Source: Paenibacillus spongiae (GTDB lineage Bacteria; Bacillota; Bacilli; Paenibacillales; Paenibacillaceae). From it: 64,000 bases of DNA. The notes beneath the pieces are model-generated. The model was not told where the DNA came from. It saw nothing but the letters and a program-made list of their open reading frames with translations, and did no database searches. The position numbers and the translations under genes are program-made. The stretch is from assembly GCF_024734895.1 (NCBI RefSeq), contig NZ_CP091430.1:7549365-7613364 (forward strand), read 5' to 3'. Positions 30,803 through 40,246 of the stretch are shown in pieces; the stretch's first letter is position 1; each line of letters starts with the position of its first letter.

Positions 30803-32637
30803 GACAGACCGCCTCCATCCTGCACCAGAGGCAGTATGACCGTTACGGTCGTACCCTCATTGAGCTCGGAATCCAGCGTAACCGTTCCGCCATGCGCCTT
30901 CACAATTTCCCGGGCAATGGACAGTCCGAGCCCTGTGCCGCCCATGTTGCGGGACCGCGCTTTATCGACCCGGTAGAAGCGATCGAATATACGGCTCAGA
31001 TCCTTCCTGGGGATGCCGATTCCCGTATCCTTCACGCTGATCGCGATCGATGTCGAATCCGGCTTGTGCGCCGTAATTTCGATGCGGCCGCCATCCAAGG
31101 TGTATTTGATCGCATTCGACACCAAATTATCCAGAACCTGATCAATCTGATCGCGATCCAGCCATACGGACTTAATCCCATTCTCGACACGAACCGCCGC
31201 CCGGATTTGTTTCTTGCGCATCTGGAAGGAGAAGCGGTCCGCGACCTCCTCCAGCATATCCGGCACACTGGTGGCCTGCCGTCTAAGCGGCGCCTGATTG
31301 GAATCGAGCCTCGACAGATGCAGCAGATCGGTAACGAGGCGGATCATCCGTTCCGTCTCGTTACGGATGACGCCAACGAAACGCTGGCCCAGCTCCGGCT
31401 CGTTCAGAGCGCCGTCATCGAGCGCCTCGGCGTAGCTCTTGATCGTCGTCAGAGGCGTACGCAGCTCATGCGATACGTTCGCGACGAACTCTCGGCGGGA
31501 TTGTTCGAGCCGCTCCTGCTCCGTCACATCCTGCAGCACCGCAATCGTCCCGGAGATTCCTTTATCTCTCCGGTGAATCGGCGTTAGGGTGACCCGCATC
31601 ATCATCTCGTCCTCATCGCCGCCCCCGCTGACATGCGGGATGACCGCAGCGGACTCGCGCCCGCTCATGAGATTGGCCATCTGCGTCTCATCCATCCCGA
31701 ACAAGTCCGCCAGCTGGCAGCCTTCGCACGTTTCCTCGCGCAGCATCTCTTTGGCTCGCCGGTTCGTAATCATGACGACTCCGCGCTCATCAGCGGCGAC
31801 GACGCCATCGCTCATATTCGCCAGAATCGAGGCCAGCTTCTCCTTCTCCTCCTCGTTCATCGACAATGCATCGCGCAGACGCGAGGTCATATCGTTGAAC
31901 ACTTCGCTGAGCCGGCCGATCTCATCATTCCCGAGCACCGGCACCTTCTGGTCGAACCGTCCTTCTGCAACCGCCGCCGCCTGGCGAGTTAGCCCCTTGA
32001 TCGGATTCGTAATGGTGTGTGCCAGCAGAATGCCAAGCAACCCAGTCAAGCCGAGAGCGATCAGCATGCCCGAAACAAAGATCTGATTGATCCCGTTCAC
32101 CGTCTGATAGAGCTCCTTCATCGAAGCGACCAAATAGACCGCCCCTACGGTCTTCGTGCCGTACATGACGGGCTTGGCGATAATTTTCTTGCGGACATTG
32201 TCTTCGTCAATGATGTCTTCCTCGTTGTCGCGGATGCCTTGAAGCGCGCGGCTGACGGCTAATGAAGTGTTCTTCTTGCCGATATAATCCTGAGGACTGG
32301 AGAGTGAGGTGGCGAGGATCCGCCCGCTTGCGTCAAGCAGCTGGATCTCCGCTTCATTGATGCTGAACAAGTCTCGCACCAGGGAGCCTAAGTATTCTTC
32401 CGTCGTCCGTCCGTCCGCAGCCGGCTTGTCCGGCTTGCTGTTCAGCGTCTCGGCGGCCAATCGGGCGAGTACATCCGCTTGATTGTTCATGTTCGTTGAG
32501 AACGTCGACGTGAGCGACGTCTTCATCGTGCTGATAAAATAAACGCCAATGAGCTGCATCGCAAACAGGATGAGCAGCACATAAATAACGATCAGCTTGA
32601 CCTGAATGGTACGGAAGAACCGAATCCCGCCGTTCAT
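30799..32637 (-). CDS. walK: Cell-wall homeostasis sensor kinase WalK (YycG)
   Basis: 612 residues. Two membrane helices (about 12-32 and 180-203) flank an extracellular PAS-like sensor. A HAMP domain follows (about 204-256), then a cytoplasmic PAS (about 262-370), an H-box FVANVSHELRTPLTT near 386, N-box DNLVSNAIKYT, G1 KDTGIGIP and G2 GTGLGLSIAREI. WalK phosphorylates WalR to match autolysin and wall-synthesis expression to growth, and is normally essential in Bacillales. The start overlaps the walR stop by 4 bases. Confidence 0.96.
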   Translation of the reverse strand: MNGGIRFFRTIQVKLIVIYVLLILFAMQLIGVYFISTMKTSLTSTFSTNMNNQADVLARLAAETLNSKPDKPAADGRTTEEYLGSLVRDLFSINEAEIQLLDASGRILATSLSSPQDYIGKKNTSLAVSRALQGIRDNEEDIIDEDNVRKKIIAKPVMYGTKTVGAVYLVASMKELYQTVNGINQIFVSGMLIALGLTGLLGILLAHTITNPIKGLTRQAAAVAEGRFDQKVPVLGNDEIGRLSEVFNDMTSRLRDALSMNEEEKEKLASILANMSDGVVAADERGVVMITNRRAKEMLREETCEGCQLADLFGMDETQMANLMSGRESAAVIPHVSGGGDEDEMMMRVTLTPIHRRDKGISGTIAVLQDVTEQERLEQSRREFVANVSHELRTPLTTIKSYAEALDDGALNEPELGQRFVGVIRNETERMIRLVTDLLHLSRLDSNQAPLRRQATSVPDMLEEVADRFSFQMRKKQIRAAVRVENGIKSVWLDRDQIDQVLDNLVSNAIKYTLDGGRIEITAHKPDSTSIAISVKDTGIGIPRKDLSRIFDRFYRVDKARSRNMGGTGLGLSIAREIVKAHGGTVTLDSELNEGTTVTVILPLVQDGGGLS

Positions 32638-33407
32638 CCGGAGCCGAAGCCGCCCGATTTCGGATTGCGCATCATATACCCGAGGCCTCTGCGCGTCAGA
32701 ATATATTCCGGCCGGCTTGGGTCATCCTCAATCTTCTCCCGAAGCCTGCGGATCGTCACGTCCACCGTCCGCACATCGCCGAAATATTCAAACCCCCATA
32801 CCGCTTGAAGCAAATGCTCCCGCGTCATCACCTTGCCGGAATTGCGGGCCAGGTAGTATACAAGCTCATACTCGCGATGCGTTAAATCCAGCGGTTCATT
32901 GTCCTTGTACACCACGTACATATCCGTATCGATGAAGAGATTGAACAGGCGCAGCCCCTGCATATCCTGCTGCGCAGCGCCCGATCCGGAGCCGGCTGAC
33001 CCGTTAACCGCGCCTGCGGTCGCCGCCGCTTCCGTCTTCTGCCGGCGCAAGTGAGCCTTCACGCGGGCCAGCAGCTCGCGCGTGCTGAACGGTTTCGTCA
33101 CATAATCATCGGCGCCAAGCTCCAGCCCAAGCACCTTATCGAGCTCGGTGTCTTTGGCCGTCAGCATAATAATCGGCGTCTGCAGACGTGAGCGAACCTC
33201 GCGGCATACGTCCATGCCGTCCTTCACGGGCAGCATCAAATCAAGAAGGATGAGGTCAGGCTGCTCTTCGAATGCAAGACGGACCGCTTCTCCGCCGTCG
33301 AAAGCGCAGATCACCTGATAGCCTTCCTTCTCCAAATTAAACTTTAGAATGTCCGCAATCGGCTGTTCATCGTCAACGACTAATATTTTCCCGTACACCT
33401 TCGTCAC
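32634..33407 (-). CDS. walR: Cell-wall homeostasis response regulator WalR (YycF)
   Basis: 257 residues from a GTG at 33407. Receiver: KILVVDDEQPIADI, Asp in LILLDLMLPVKDG, Lys in YVTKPFSTREL. The winged helix ends RTVDVTIRRLREKIEDDPSRP and TRRGLGYM. An insert of about 25 residues (Ala/Gly/Ser-rich) between the domains makes it longer than Bacillus WalR (about 235). A TGTAAG-N5-TGTAAT sequence resembling the WalR box lies just after the putative -10 at 33634, suggesting autoregulation. First gene of the Wal operon. Confidence 0.95.
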   Translation of the reverse strand: MTKVYGKILVVDDEQPIADILKFNLEKEGYQVICAFDGGEAVRLAFEEQPDLILLDLMLPVKDGMDVCREVRSRLQTPIIMLTAKDTELDKVLGLELGADDYVTKPFSTRELLARVKAHLRRQKTEAAATAGAVNGSAGSGSGAAQQDMQGLRLFNLFIDTDMYVVYKDNEPLDLTHREYELVYYLARNSGKVMTREHLLQAVWGFEYFGDVRTVDVTIRRLREKIEDDPSRPEYILTRRGLGYMMRNPKSGGFGSG

Positions 33408-33615
33408 CGCCCATCGTCTTGCTCCATATGGCCAGGCACATCATCTATGCAAAGCCCTTGAATCGGCTCAAAAATCACAATGCCATACCTTACTTTATTC
33501 TATCATAATTAGGGCCGATGTCCCAATGAAAGTTCCCTCATCAAGAACGATGTTTCGGATAGCGGAAGCCGCTGGCCATATGCGGTTTCATCGCCTCTCA
33601 CGCAGATGTCAATGT

Positions 33616-33639
33616 ATTACAAATATCTTACACATTATA
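33616..33639 (-). promoter_or_regulatory. Putative walR promoter with WalR box
   Basis: Minus strand: TATAAT at 33639-33634, followed two bases later by TGTAAG-ATATT-TGTAAT (33632-33616). This fits the WalR consensus TGTWAH-N5-TGTWAH except for the final G of the first half. The -35 is poor. Confidence 0.45.
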
Positions 33640-33666
33640 TGGAATGTACCCTTGTGAAAAAAGCAA

Positions 33667-33702
33667 AAGCACCGCCAGCGACTTAGTCGACTGACGGTGC
33701 TT
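33667..33702 (-). terminator. Terminator of the LysM/M23 gene
   Basis: AAGCACCGTCAG pairs with CTGGCGGTGCTT (one G-T mismatch), followed on the minus strand by TTGCTTTTTTC. Confidence 0.8.
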
Positions 33703-33713
33703 ACCGGTTGATT

Positions 33714-35264
33714 TTATAAATACTTAATCGGGTTTTGAACCTTCCCGTTCTTATGAATTTCAAAGTGCAGGTGCGTTCCGAACGAATGACCCGTGTTCCC
33801 CATTACACCGATCTTATCGCCCTTCTCCACCGTTTGCCCACTCTTGACGGAAAGCTTGCTCATATGGCCATAAACGGTTTTATATCCGTTTTTATGGTTA
33901 ATAATTACTGCGCGGCCCAAGCCGTTCTTATCGCCGGCGAACTCGACAACGCCGTTATCGGCTGCCAGGATGCTTGAGCTGCCGACCATATCGATGCCTT
34001 TGTGCTGACGCCCCCAACGTTTGCCGAAGCTGCTCGTGAGCTTGGCGCCCGATACCGGCCAAGCGAACCGGCCAGATCCTTCGCCGAGAATGACCTTCGT
34101 CCCTTTCATCACGATTGCGGGGACGGAGGGCTCCAACACTTGTTCGCCTAAGAGCTCTTCGCTCATCAGATACCCATTCTGCTTCACGAGCTTATAGACG
34201 ACTTTCTTCTTGCCGCTCTTGCCGTTCCGAATCGTCTTCGATTCGCCGGCACGCATGTTGCTGTTCTTCTGTATGACGGTGATCGGCTCGATTTGCTCCA
34301 TTTCGGTAACATGCTCGACCGTTTCTACGGTAACCTCAGGCTGCAGAACGGTTAAGTCGAGCACATCGCCGACCTTGATCTCATCATCCTTGATCCAATT
34401 GTTGTTCTCATAGATGACTTGGGGAGAGATATCGAATTTCTGTGCGATGCACCCGATGCAATCGCCTGCCTGCACCGTATATTTGGTCGGCTTAACGCTC
34501 CCCTTGACGAGCTTGAGATACATCTCCTGCGGATCGGCAATCTGCTCCGGCTTAACTTCTGCCGGGCTGGTTGTGACCTCCTCGACGATCTCAACGGATT
34601 TCATCGATGACGAAGGCTTCGCAGCCGCCTGTGTCTTCGCAGGCTCCTGCGCCTTGTTCGCCGAGTACGCGAGCGCCGATACTTCCAAGGCTTTATTCTT
34701 CGCTGCAGGCTGCTCTGGCGCGTAGCGGGTTTTGACACGGCTCAGAATCTTATCCGCCGTGGCCTGATCCTTAACGATACCGACTACTTCACCGTCGACC
34801 TGAAGCTCGACGCCTTGGGCCTGCGCCGTAAACATGGTTTCCAGCTTCTTCAACGTCGCTTCGCTGTCCGGTTTCGCTTTGTAAGCGCTCTTAGGTTCAT
34901 ATGTAAGATTACCTGTCTTAAGAACCATATTCACATCGGGATTGGCGTCGCTTACTTCTTGCTGCTTGTGGCTAATCAGCTGCTGGACCTGATCCGACGA
35001 ATGTACCTCGCCGACTAAATTGCCGTTCATATATAGGTGGTAGTAATCGACTGTGTTCGCTTTTACATACTGGCTTCCGCCAAAACCGGCAAGAATGAGA
35101 ACTGCAATTGCTGCGCCGGCTAAGACAATAGACTTTCTTCGTTTCATTCGGGAGAATGAAACATCATGAGTCATGCTCTCTAGCTGCGATCGGTCGCGCC
35201 GAAAGGTTGGCCGTATTGAGCTCCACACCTTCCGGATCCGATCCTTGTCCTTAAAAACGGTCAT
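33714..35264 (-). CDS. LysM-G5-M23 peptidoglycan endopeptidase
   Basis: 516 residues from the ATG at 35264 (AAAGGAGAC upstream). A cytoplasmic segment of about 40 residues precedes a membrane helix (about 43-63). Then come a linker, a LysM domain (YTVQAGDCIGCIAQKFDISP near 280), a G5-type domain (VTVETVEHVTEMEQI onward) and a C-terminal lysostaphin-like M23 domain. That domain has zinc ligands in HKGID and THLHFEIHKNG, plus GHMSKL. It should cleave peptidoglycan cross-bridges outside the membrane. It lies directly upstream of the Wal operon, which controls such enzymes. Similar proteins occupy this position in Paenibacillus. Confidence 0.9.
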   Translation of the reverse strand: MTVFKDKDRIRKVWSSIRPTFRRDRSQLESMTHDVSFSRMKRRKSIVLAGAAIAVLILAGFGGSQYVKANTVDYYHLYMNGNLVGEVHSSDQVQQLISHKQQEVSDANPDVNMVLKTGNLTYEPKSAYKAKPDSEATLKKLETMFTAQAQGVELQVDGEVVGIVKDQATADKILSRVKTRYAPEQPAAKNKALEVSALAYSANKAQEPAKTQAAAKPSSSMKSVEIVEEVTTSPAEVKPEQIADPQEMYLKLVKGSVKPTKYTVQAGDCIGCIAQKFDISPQVIYENNNWIKDDEIKVGDVLDLTVLQPEVTVETVEHVTEMEQIEPITVIQKNSNMRAGESKTIRNGKSGKKKVVYKLVKQNGYLMSEELLGEQVLEPSVPAIVMKGTKVILGEGSGRFAWPVSGAKLTSSFGKRWGRQHKGIDMVGSSSILAADNGVVEFAGDKNGLGRAVIINHKNGYKTVYGHMSKLSVKSGQTVEKGDKIGVMGNTGHSFGTHLHFEIHKNGKVQNPIKYL

Positions 35265-35544
35265 GATCGTCTCCTTTTCGCGTTTAGCACCATTCATTCA
35301 TACGTATTCGACATATAAATTTCTACATCGTAAGTCCCGGTTATTACTTTAACATAACGCGACAAGCCCGATCAAACAAATCCGCCTTTCCCCTAGATTA
35401 ATATTTCTTCATAATTTTCTAATGAATGTGCAATTCATGGATCCGTGCAGGTGCGGATGAATAACGAAAAAGACAGAGCAGAACAAACGGGCATAATACG
35501 CCCGCCTGTCCGAACTGCCCTGCAATTTGAAGCAACAATGCCCG

Positions 35545-35866
35545 TCAGTAATACATGAACGAATAACTGGCCGAAGCGAAGCTGCCGTCCGAATCGCCAT
35601 TGAAGACCATCATAGAGACCGGTACCGATCCGGAGAAAGAACTAATATTGAGCGGAATCGAATAGGTCCCTCCTCCTATCTTTCCGGAGTATAGTGTTCC
35701 GCCATTCCCAGTAATCCTACGTCCAACGACCTGGTGCTGCTGTTCGTAAATGACATCGTATGCGAACCGTAACTTAACGAATCAAGCACCCAGTAATTGC
35801 CGCTCCCGTAATTGGCCGTACCGTCATGAGGGCCTCCCCAAGGCGCATACAAGGACGCCCGCAGAG
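35545..35866 (-). pseudogene. Remnant of a secreted protein gene, frameshifted
   Basis: One minus-strand frame reads LYAPWGGPHDGTANYGSGNYW, then SLSYGSHTMSFTNSSTRSLDV and stops. The +1 frame then continues TGNGGTLYSGKIGGGTYSIP and ends SASYSFMYY-stop at 35545. Together they look like the C-terminal part of an extracellular beta-sandwich or carbohydrate-binding module, split by one frameshift near 35715. No start codon or ribosome site is left upstream. The rest of the intergenic region (35265-35991) shows nothing else. Confidence 0.55.
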
Positions 35867-35991
35867 GTTACTCCACTACTATTCTTCCTGCTCTATTCGT
35901 TCTACCTTTCTTCGTTCAATCTTTATCGTGTAGTGTAAATATTGATAACTCGTAATGAAAGTAATCATCCTCCAGCAATCACGCGTAATGA

Positions 35992-36672
35992 CTAATATTT
36001 CTTCAAAATTTCCATCATTTTATCATATTCTTCTCGGCTCAGATGCTGGGCGACAAGCTGTTGAATGTCAGTCATTTCACTCGCTGTAATTCCATCTTCC
36101 ATCCAGGTGGAGATTTGCTGCCATGCTTCCTGCGGCAATTTGGTCATCATGACTTCGAACAGACTTTCCTTATCGGCAGCACTCATACGATTCTTCGCAT
36201 CGCTTAACTGATCCTCCGTCATGGCAATGCCCTCTTTCTCGGCTTCCCCCATATCCTCCTTCGATGAGGCGCTCCCACCAGCCTTCGTGCCGCTCCCGCC
36301 TCCGATGTCGGTGATCGATCCTGGCGGCAAATCTCCTGAAGCATCGGCCGCGGGCGTTTTCTCTTCTTCGCCGCCTTGCGTGCCCGCTTCCTCCCGGTCG
36401 GTCTCTTCTTCCTTCTTGTTATCATCCTTACTCTTGGCATCATCGGTTGACGCCGTACCCTGCACATCGGATTTCAATACCGGATCGGCGCCCCATAACG
36501 AGCCCCATACGCCATCTAATGCAAAGGGCTTCTGATCGAGCGGCAGCTTAAACTGCTTCAACAGCGTCTCCACATAACTGTTTACGATATAGCCGGTCGT
36601 CCAGATCGACAAGAAACTAATGATAAGCCCCGCCGCGACCGTCTTTGCAAACCATCCCGTCCATTTCCACAT
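35992..36672 (-). CDS. Membrane-anchored protein with acidic linker, function unknown
   Basis: About 226 residues from the ATG of MWKWTGWF, placed by AAAGGA and GAGG upstream. One N-terminal membrane helix (about 8-28) is followed by a short conserved-looking segment (VETLLKQFKLPLDQKPFAL). An Asp/Glu/Lys/Gly-rich low-complexity linker (about 75-150) leads to a helical C-terminal domain (MTKLPQEAWQQISTWMEDGI, REEYDKMMEILKKY). I do not recognise a named family. It lies between the M23 gene and purA on the same strand. The linker suggests a domain held away from the membrane, probably outside the cell. Confidence 0.6.
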   Translation of the reverse strand: MWKWTGWFAKTVAAGLIISFLSIWTTGYIVNSYVETLLKQFKLPLDQKPFALDGVWGSLWGADPVLKSDVQGTASTDDAKSKDDNKKEEETDREEAGTQGGEEEKTPAADASGDLPPGSITDIGGGSGTKAGGSASSKEDMGEAEKEGIAMTEDQLSDAKNRMSAADKESLFEVMMTKLPQEAWQQISTWMEDGITASEMTDIQQLVAQHLSREEYDKMMEILKKY

Positions 36673-36887
36673 TTGCCTCATTCCTTTCCCAACAGCTTCT
36701 CTCTTAGAAGGTCCTATCATCCAGTATGGGCAGGTAACAAGGCTATCATTCTCTTTGGCATCACTCTCTTAACAAATTTCACGTAAATTATGACTGTATA
36801 AATGGCCGCTGCGAGGATCTATCTCTTGGTTTGAACCCTACCCGCTGTGCAGGCAGAACGTTATTGGCGATTCATTTCGACAAAAAA

Positions 36888-36940
36888 AAGCCTGACCAAC
36901 CGATGAGCGCAGGAGCGCGCCGCTTCGGATGGTCAGGCTA
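36888..36940 (-). terminator. purA terminator
   Basis: AGCCTGACCATCCG pairs with CGGTTGGTCAGGCT, followed on the minus strand by TTTTTTT. The loop contains a smaller GC hairpin. Confidence 0.85.
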
Positions 36941-36957
36941 TCGTGTTAGTTATCTTC

Positions 36958-38241
36958 TTAATAAATCTTAACGACCGGGTTCGTCTGTTCGCGATTACGT
37001 CCTACCGAGAAGATCGCGATCGGGATTCCCGTCAGCTCCGATACCCGCTCTACATAACGGCGGGTCGTTGCCGGCAGGTCTTCCAGCGTCTTCACGCTTG
37101 TGATATCTTCGCTCCAGCCGGGCATTTCTTCGTAGACGGCTTCGCACTCTGCCAGCATCTTCAAGCTGGCCGGATAGTACTCGATCACTTCGCCGCGATA
37201 CTTATAGCCGGTACAAATCTTGACCGTCTCGAGTCCCGTCAATACGTCAAGCGAGTTCAGCGACAGTCCCGTAATTCCGCTAACGCGGCGGGCATGGCGG
37301 ACAACAACGCTGTCGAACCAGCCTACACGGCGCGGACGGCCGGTTACGGTGCCGTATTCATGGCCCTTCTCGCGAATCCAATCGCCGGTTTCATTGTTCA
37401 GCTCCGTCGGGAATGGACCGTCTCCGACACGGGTCGTGTACGCTTTGGCAACGCCGATGACTTGCTCGATCTTCGACGGGCCTACGCCAGAGCCGATGCA
37501 GACGCCGCCTGCAGTCGGGTTGGACGACGTTACGAATGGATACGTCCCTTGGTCGATGTCGAGCATAACGCCTTGCGCGCCTTCGAACAAAATTTTCTGG
37601 CCGGCATCGATCGCGTCATTCAATACGACGGACGTGTCGGTCACATAAGGGCGAAGCGTCTCGGCAAAGCCTAAGTATTCCGTAATGATCGCATCTGCGT
37701 CGAGCGGCTCGCCGCCGTATACCTGCTGGATCACTTGGTTCTTCTCCGCAACCAGACGGCGAACCTTCGGTTCGAACTCCTCGGCGTCCATCAGATCCGC
37801 GATACGAATTCCGTTACGCGCCGCTTTGTCCATGTAGCATGGACCGATCCCTTTGCGTGTCGTACCGATCTTGTTATCGCCCTTGCGCTCTTCTTCAAGA
37901 CCGTCCATAACAAGATGGTAAGGCATAATAACGTGGGCGCGGTCGCTAATTTTCAAGTTTTCCGTAGAAAAATCGTTCTCATGTATATAGTTGATTTCGT
38001 CAATAAGGGCCGATGGATTAATAACCATCCCGTTACCGATGACGCATACTTTATTTTGGTTAAAAATGCCCGAAGGAATCATAGTTAGCTTATACTTCTT
38101 GTTGCCGATCAAAATCGTGTGGCCGGCGTTATTTCCCCCCTGATAACGGGCAACGACGTCTGCGCCTTCCGCCAGAAAGTCGGTAATTTTTCCTTTACCT
38201 TCGTCTCCCCATTGCGTTCCGACTACAACTACCGTTGACAT
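36958..38241 (-). CDS. purA: Adenylosuccinate synthetase PurA
   Basis: 427 residues from the ATG of MSTVVVVGTQWGDEGKGK; upstream in-frame codons lack a ribosome site, and the GGGGGT sequence fits this start. It converts IMP, aspartate and GTP to adenylosuccinate in AMP synthesis. The P-loop is GDEGKGK at residue 12, the IMP-site motif GGNNAGHT near 38, and the family signature GIGPCYMDKAARNGIR near 130. The C-terminal GTP-binding segment contains IFSVGRNREQ. Monocistronic, with its own terminator. Its neighbour dnaB is the usual one. Confidence 0.97.
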   Translation of the reverse strand: MSTVVVVGTQWGDEGKGKITDFLAEGADVVARYQGGNNAGHTILIGNKKYKLTMIPSGIFNQNKVCVIGNGMVINPSALIDEINYIHENDFSTENLKISDRAHVIMPYHLVMDGLEEERKGDNKIGTTRKGIGPCYMDKAARNGIRIADLMDAEEFEPKVRRLVAEKNQVIQQVYGGEPLDADAIITEYLGFAETLRPYVTDTSVVLNDAIDAGQKILFEGAQGVMLDIDQGTYPFVTSSNPTAGGVCIGSGVGPSKIEQVIGVAKAYTTRVGDGPFPTELNNETGDWIREKGHEYGTVTGRPRRVGWFDSVVVRHARRVSGITGLSLNSLDVLTGLETVKICTGYKYRGEVIEYYPASLKMLAECEAVYEEMPGWSEDITSVKTLEDLPATTRRYVERVSELTGIPIAIFSVGRNREQTNPVVKIY

Positions 38242-38409
38242 GCACATACCCCCACTCGATGATTCGCACACACCGAAATTTACCGTCATTCATAAGACAG
38301 CAGTATTAGTTTAGCAGTGTAAGCGGGCAAAGTCAATTAAAAAAACGAACAATTGCACAGTTGCCCATACAATTGTTCGGAATTGTTCTTATGATGTGTC
38401 AATGTGTAA

Positions 38410-39774
38410 TTATGAGGCCTGTCCCGGCTCTTGATGCGAACGATCGAGTCCCACAAATTTGTTAAAGCTCTTCAGGAAGACGAGCTCGACCGTCCCGACC
38501 GGACCGTTACGCTGCTTGGCAATGATGATCTCGATAATATTCTTCTTTTCGGTATCCTGGTTATAGTAATCATCCCGGTAGAGGAACGCGACGATATCGG
38601 CATCCTGCTCGATCGAGCCGGATTCACGAAGGTCGGACATCATCGGCCGCTTATCCTGCCGCTGCTCGACGCCACGGCTGAGCTGCGACAGCGCGATAAC
38701 CGGCACTTCCAGCTCCCGCGCGATCTGCTTGAGCGTACGGGAAATCTCGGAGACCTCCTGCTGTCGGTTCTCGCCCGCCTTGCCGCGACCCTGGATAAGC
38801 TGCAGGTAGTCGATCAGGATCATGCCAAGTCCGCGCTCTTTCTTCAGGCGCCGGCACTTCGCCCGGATATCCGCAACGGTAATGCCCGGCGTATCATCAA
38901 TATAGATTTGCGCCTCCGACAGCGAACCGATCGCCATCGTTAGTTTCTCCCAATCATCGCCTTCTAAATACCCTGTCCGCATCCGTCCCGCGTCAACATT
39001 CGATTCCGCGCAGATCATCCGCTGAACCAGTTGGGCGGCCGACATCTCGAGCGAGAAGATCGCGACCGTTTCCTTCGATCGAACGCCTACATTCTGCGCG
39101 ATGTTGAGCGCGAATGCCGTCTTGCCGACGGAAGGCCGTGCCGCAACGATGATAAGGTCGTTTCGCTGGAAACCGGCGGTCATCTTGTCCAGATCCGAGA
39201 AACCTGACGGTATGCCTGTCGTTCCGCCCTTATTCGTGTAGAGGTGTTCCACCTTCTCGAATACTTCCATCAGGACGTCGCGTATGGAGATGAATCCGCC
39301 GCTGGCACGTCGGTTGGAAATTTCGAGTATGCGCTGCTCCGCTTCATTCAACATCAATCCAATATCATCGGCTGCCGCATAACCATTCGAGACGATTTGG
39401 TTCGCCGTTCGAATAAGACGCCGTAATATCGATTTCTCTTCCACGAGCTGAGCATAGTAATCCACGTTCGCGGCTGTCGGTACCGAATTCGCCAGCTTCG
39501 CAAGATAGCTGACCCCGCCGATTTCTTCCAGCTGCTGCCGATCCTGCAGATAAGACGTAAGCGTGACGAGATCAATCGGCTGGTTCGCTTCGCCCAGCTC
39601 GATCATCGCCTCAAAGATCAACTGGTGCGACGGCGTGTAGAAGTCTTCGCTGCGCAGCCGTTCCATCGCCGTGACAAGCGACTCCGTCTGTATAAGAACG
39701 GCGCCGAGCACCGCCTGTTCGGCCTCGGTATTCTGAGGTGGCACACGGTCAAACATCAGTTGCTCATTAGTCAT
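38410..39774 (-). CDS. dnaB: Replicative DNA helicase DnaB
   Basis: 454 residues (the gene called dnaC in Bacillus subtilis). The N-terminal domain starts PPQNTEAEQAVLGAVLI. The RecA-like motor has Walker A ARPSVGKTAFALN near 212, Walker B GMILIDYLQLIQG, the H4 segment DKRPMMSDLRESGSIEQDADIV and an arginine finger region in the C-terminus. It unwinds DNA as a hexamer at the fork. It follows rplI on the same strand after 28 bases, the common gdpP-rplI-dnaB order. Confidence 0.97.
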   Translation of the reverse strand: MTNEQLMFDRVPPQNTEAEQAVLGAVLIQTESLVTAMERLRSEDFYTPSHQLIFEAMIELGEANQPIDLVTLTSYLQDRQQLEEIGGVSYLAKLANSVPTAANVDYYAQLVEEKSILRRLIRTANQIVSNGYAAADDIGLMLNEAEQRILEISNRRASGGFISIRDVLMEVFEKVEHLYTNKGGTTGIPSGFSDLDKMTAGFQRNDLIIVAARPSVGKTAFALNIAQNVGVRSKETVAIFSLEMSAAQLVQRMICAESNVDAGRMRTGYLEGDDWEKLTMAIGSLSEAQIYIDDTPGITVADIRAKCRRLKKERGLGMILIDYLQLIQGRGKAGENRQQEVSEISRTLKQIARELEVPVIALSQLSRGVEQRQDKRPMMSDLRESGSIEQDADIVAFLYRDDYYNQDTEKKNIIEIIIAKQRNGPVGTVELVFLKSFNKFVGLDRSHQEPGQAS

Positions 39775-39802
39775 TACGCTCTGCGATCTCCTTTACCTTT
39801 TA

Positions 39803-40246
39803 TTACTCCTCCACCGTCTGCACGTTCAGTTTGGCTTTCACTTCAGGATGAAGCTTCACCGGCACATGCGTCACGCCTAACGCGCGAATAGGCTCATCCA
39901 GTTCGATCTTCCGTTTATCGACGCGATAGCCCATCTTCTCGAGCGACTCCGCGATTTGTTTGCTTGTAATGGAGCCGAACAAGCGGCCGCCTTCGCCGGC
40001 CTTCGTCTTCACGATGACCGTTGCCGCTTCCAGCTTGGCCGCCAGCGCCTTGGCATCTTCTCTTTCCTTGTCCTTACGCTTCTGTTCGGCGGCATTCTGA
40101 ACTTCCAGCGTCTTTATATTGCCTTCCGATGCCGGTTTGACCAAACCTTTGGGAAGCAAGAAATTGCGCACATACCCTTCGGACATTTCCTTCACATCGC
40201 CCTTTTTCCCTTGCCCTTTAACATCCTGCAAAAAGATTACTTTCAT
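39803..40246 (-). CDS. rplI: 50S ribosomal protein L9
   Basis: 147 residues, normal length. The N-terminal rRNA-binding domain has the signature GQGKKGDVKEMSEGYVRNFLLPKGLVKPA, shown here in part by VKGQGKKGD and FLLPKGLV. A long helix (AAEQKRKDKEREDAKALAAK) connects to the C-terminal domain GRLFGSITSKQIAE. L9 binds 23S rRNA at the base of the L1 stalk. The start overlaps the gdpP stop by 4 bases. Confidence 0.97.
   Translation of the reverse strand: MKVIFLQDVKGQGKKGDVKEMSEGYVRNFLLPKGLVKPASEGNIKTLEVQNAAEQKRKDKEREDAKALAAKLEAATVIVKTKAGEGGRLFGSITSKQIAESLEKMGYRVDKRKIELDEPIRALGVTHVPVKLHPEVKAKLNVQTVEE

Noticed and set aside
29777..30976. A 399-residue plus-strand reading frame
   Set aside because: Antisense to yycH and the walK end; the real genes on the opposite strand have clear domains and coupled starts.
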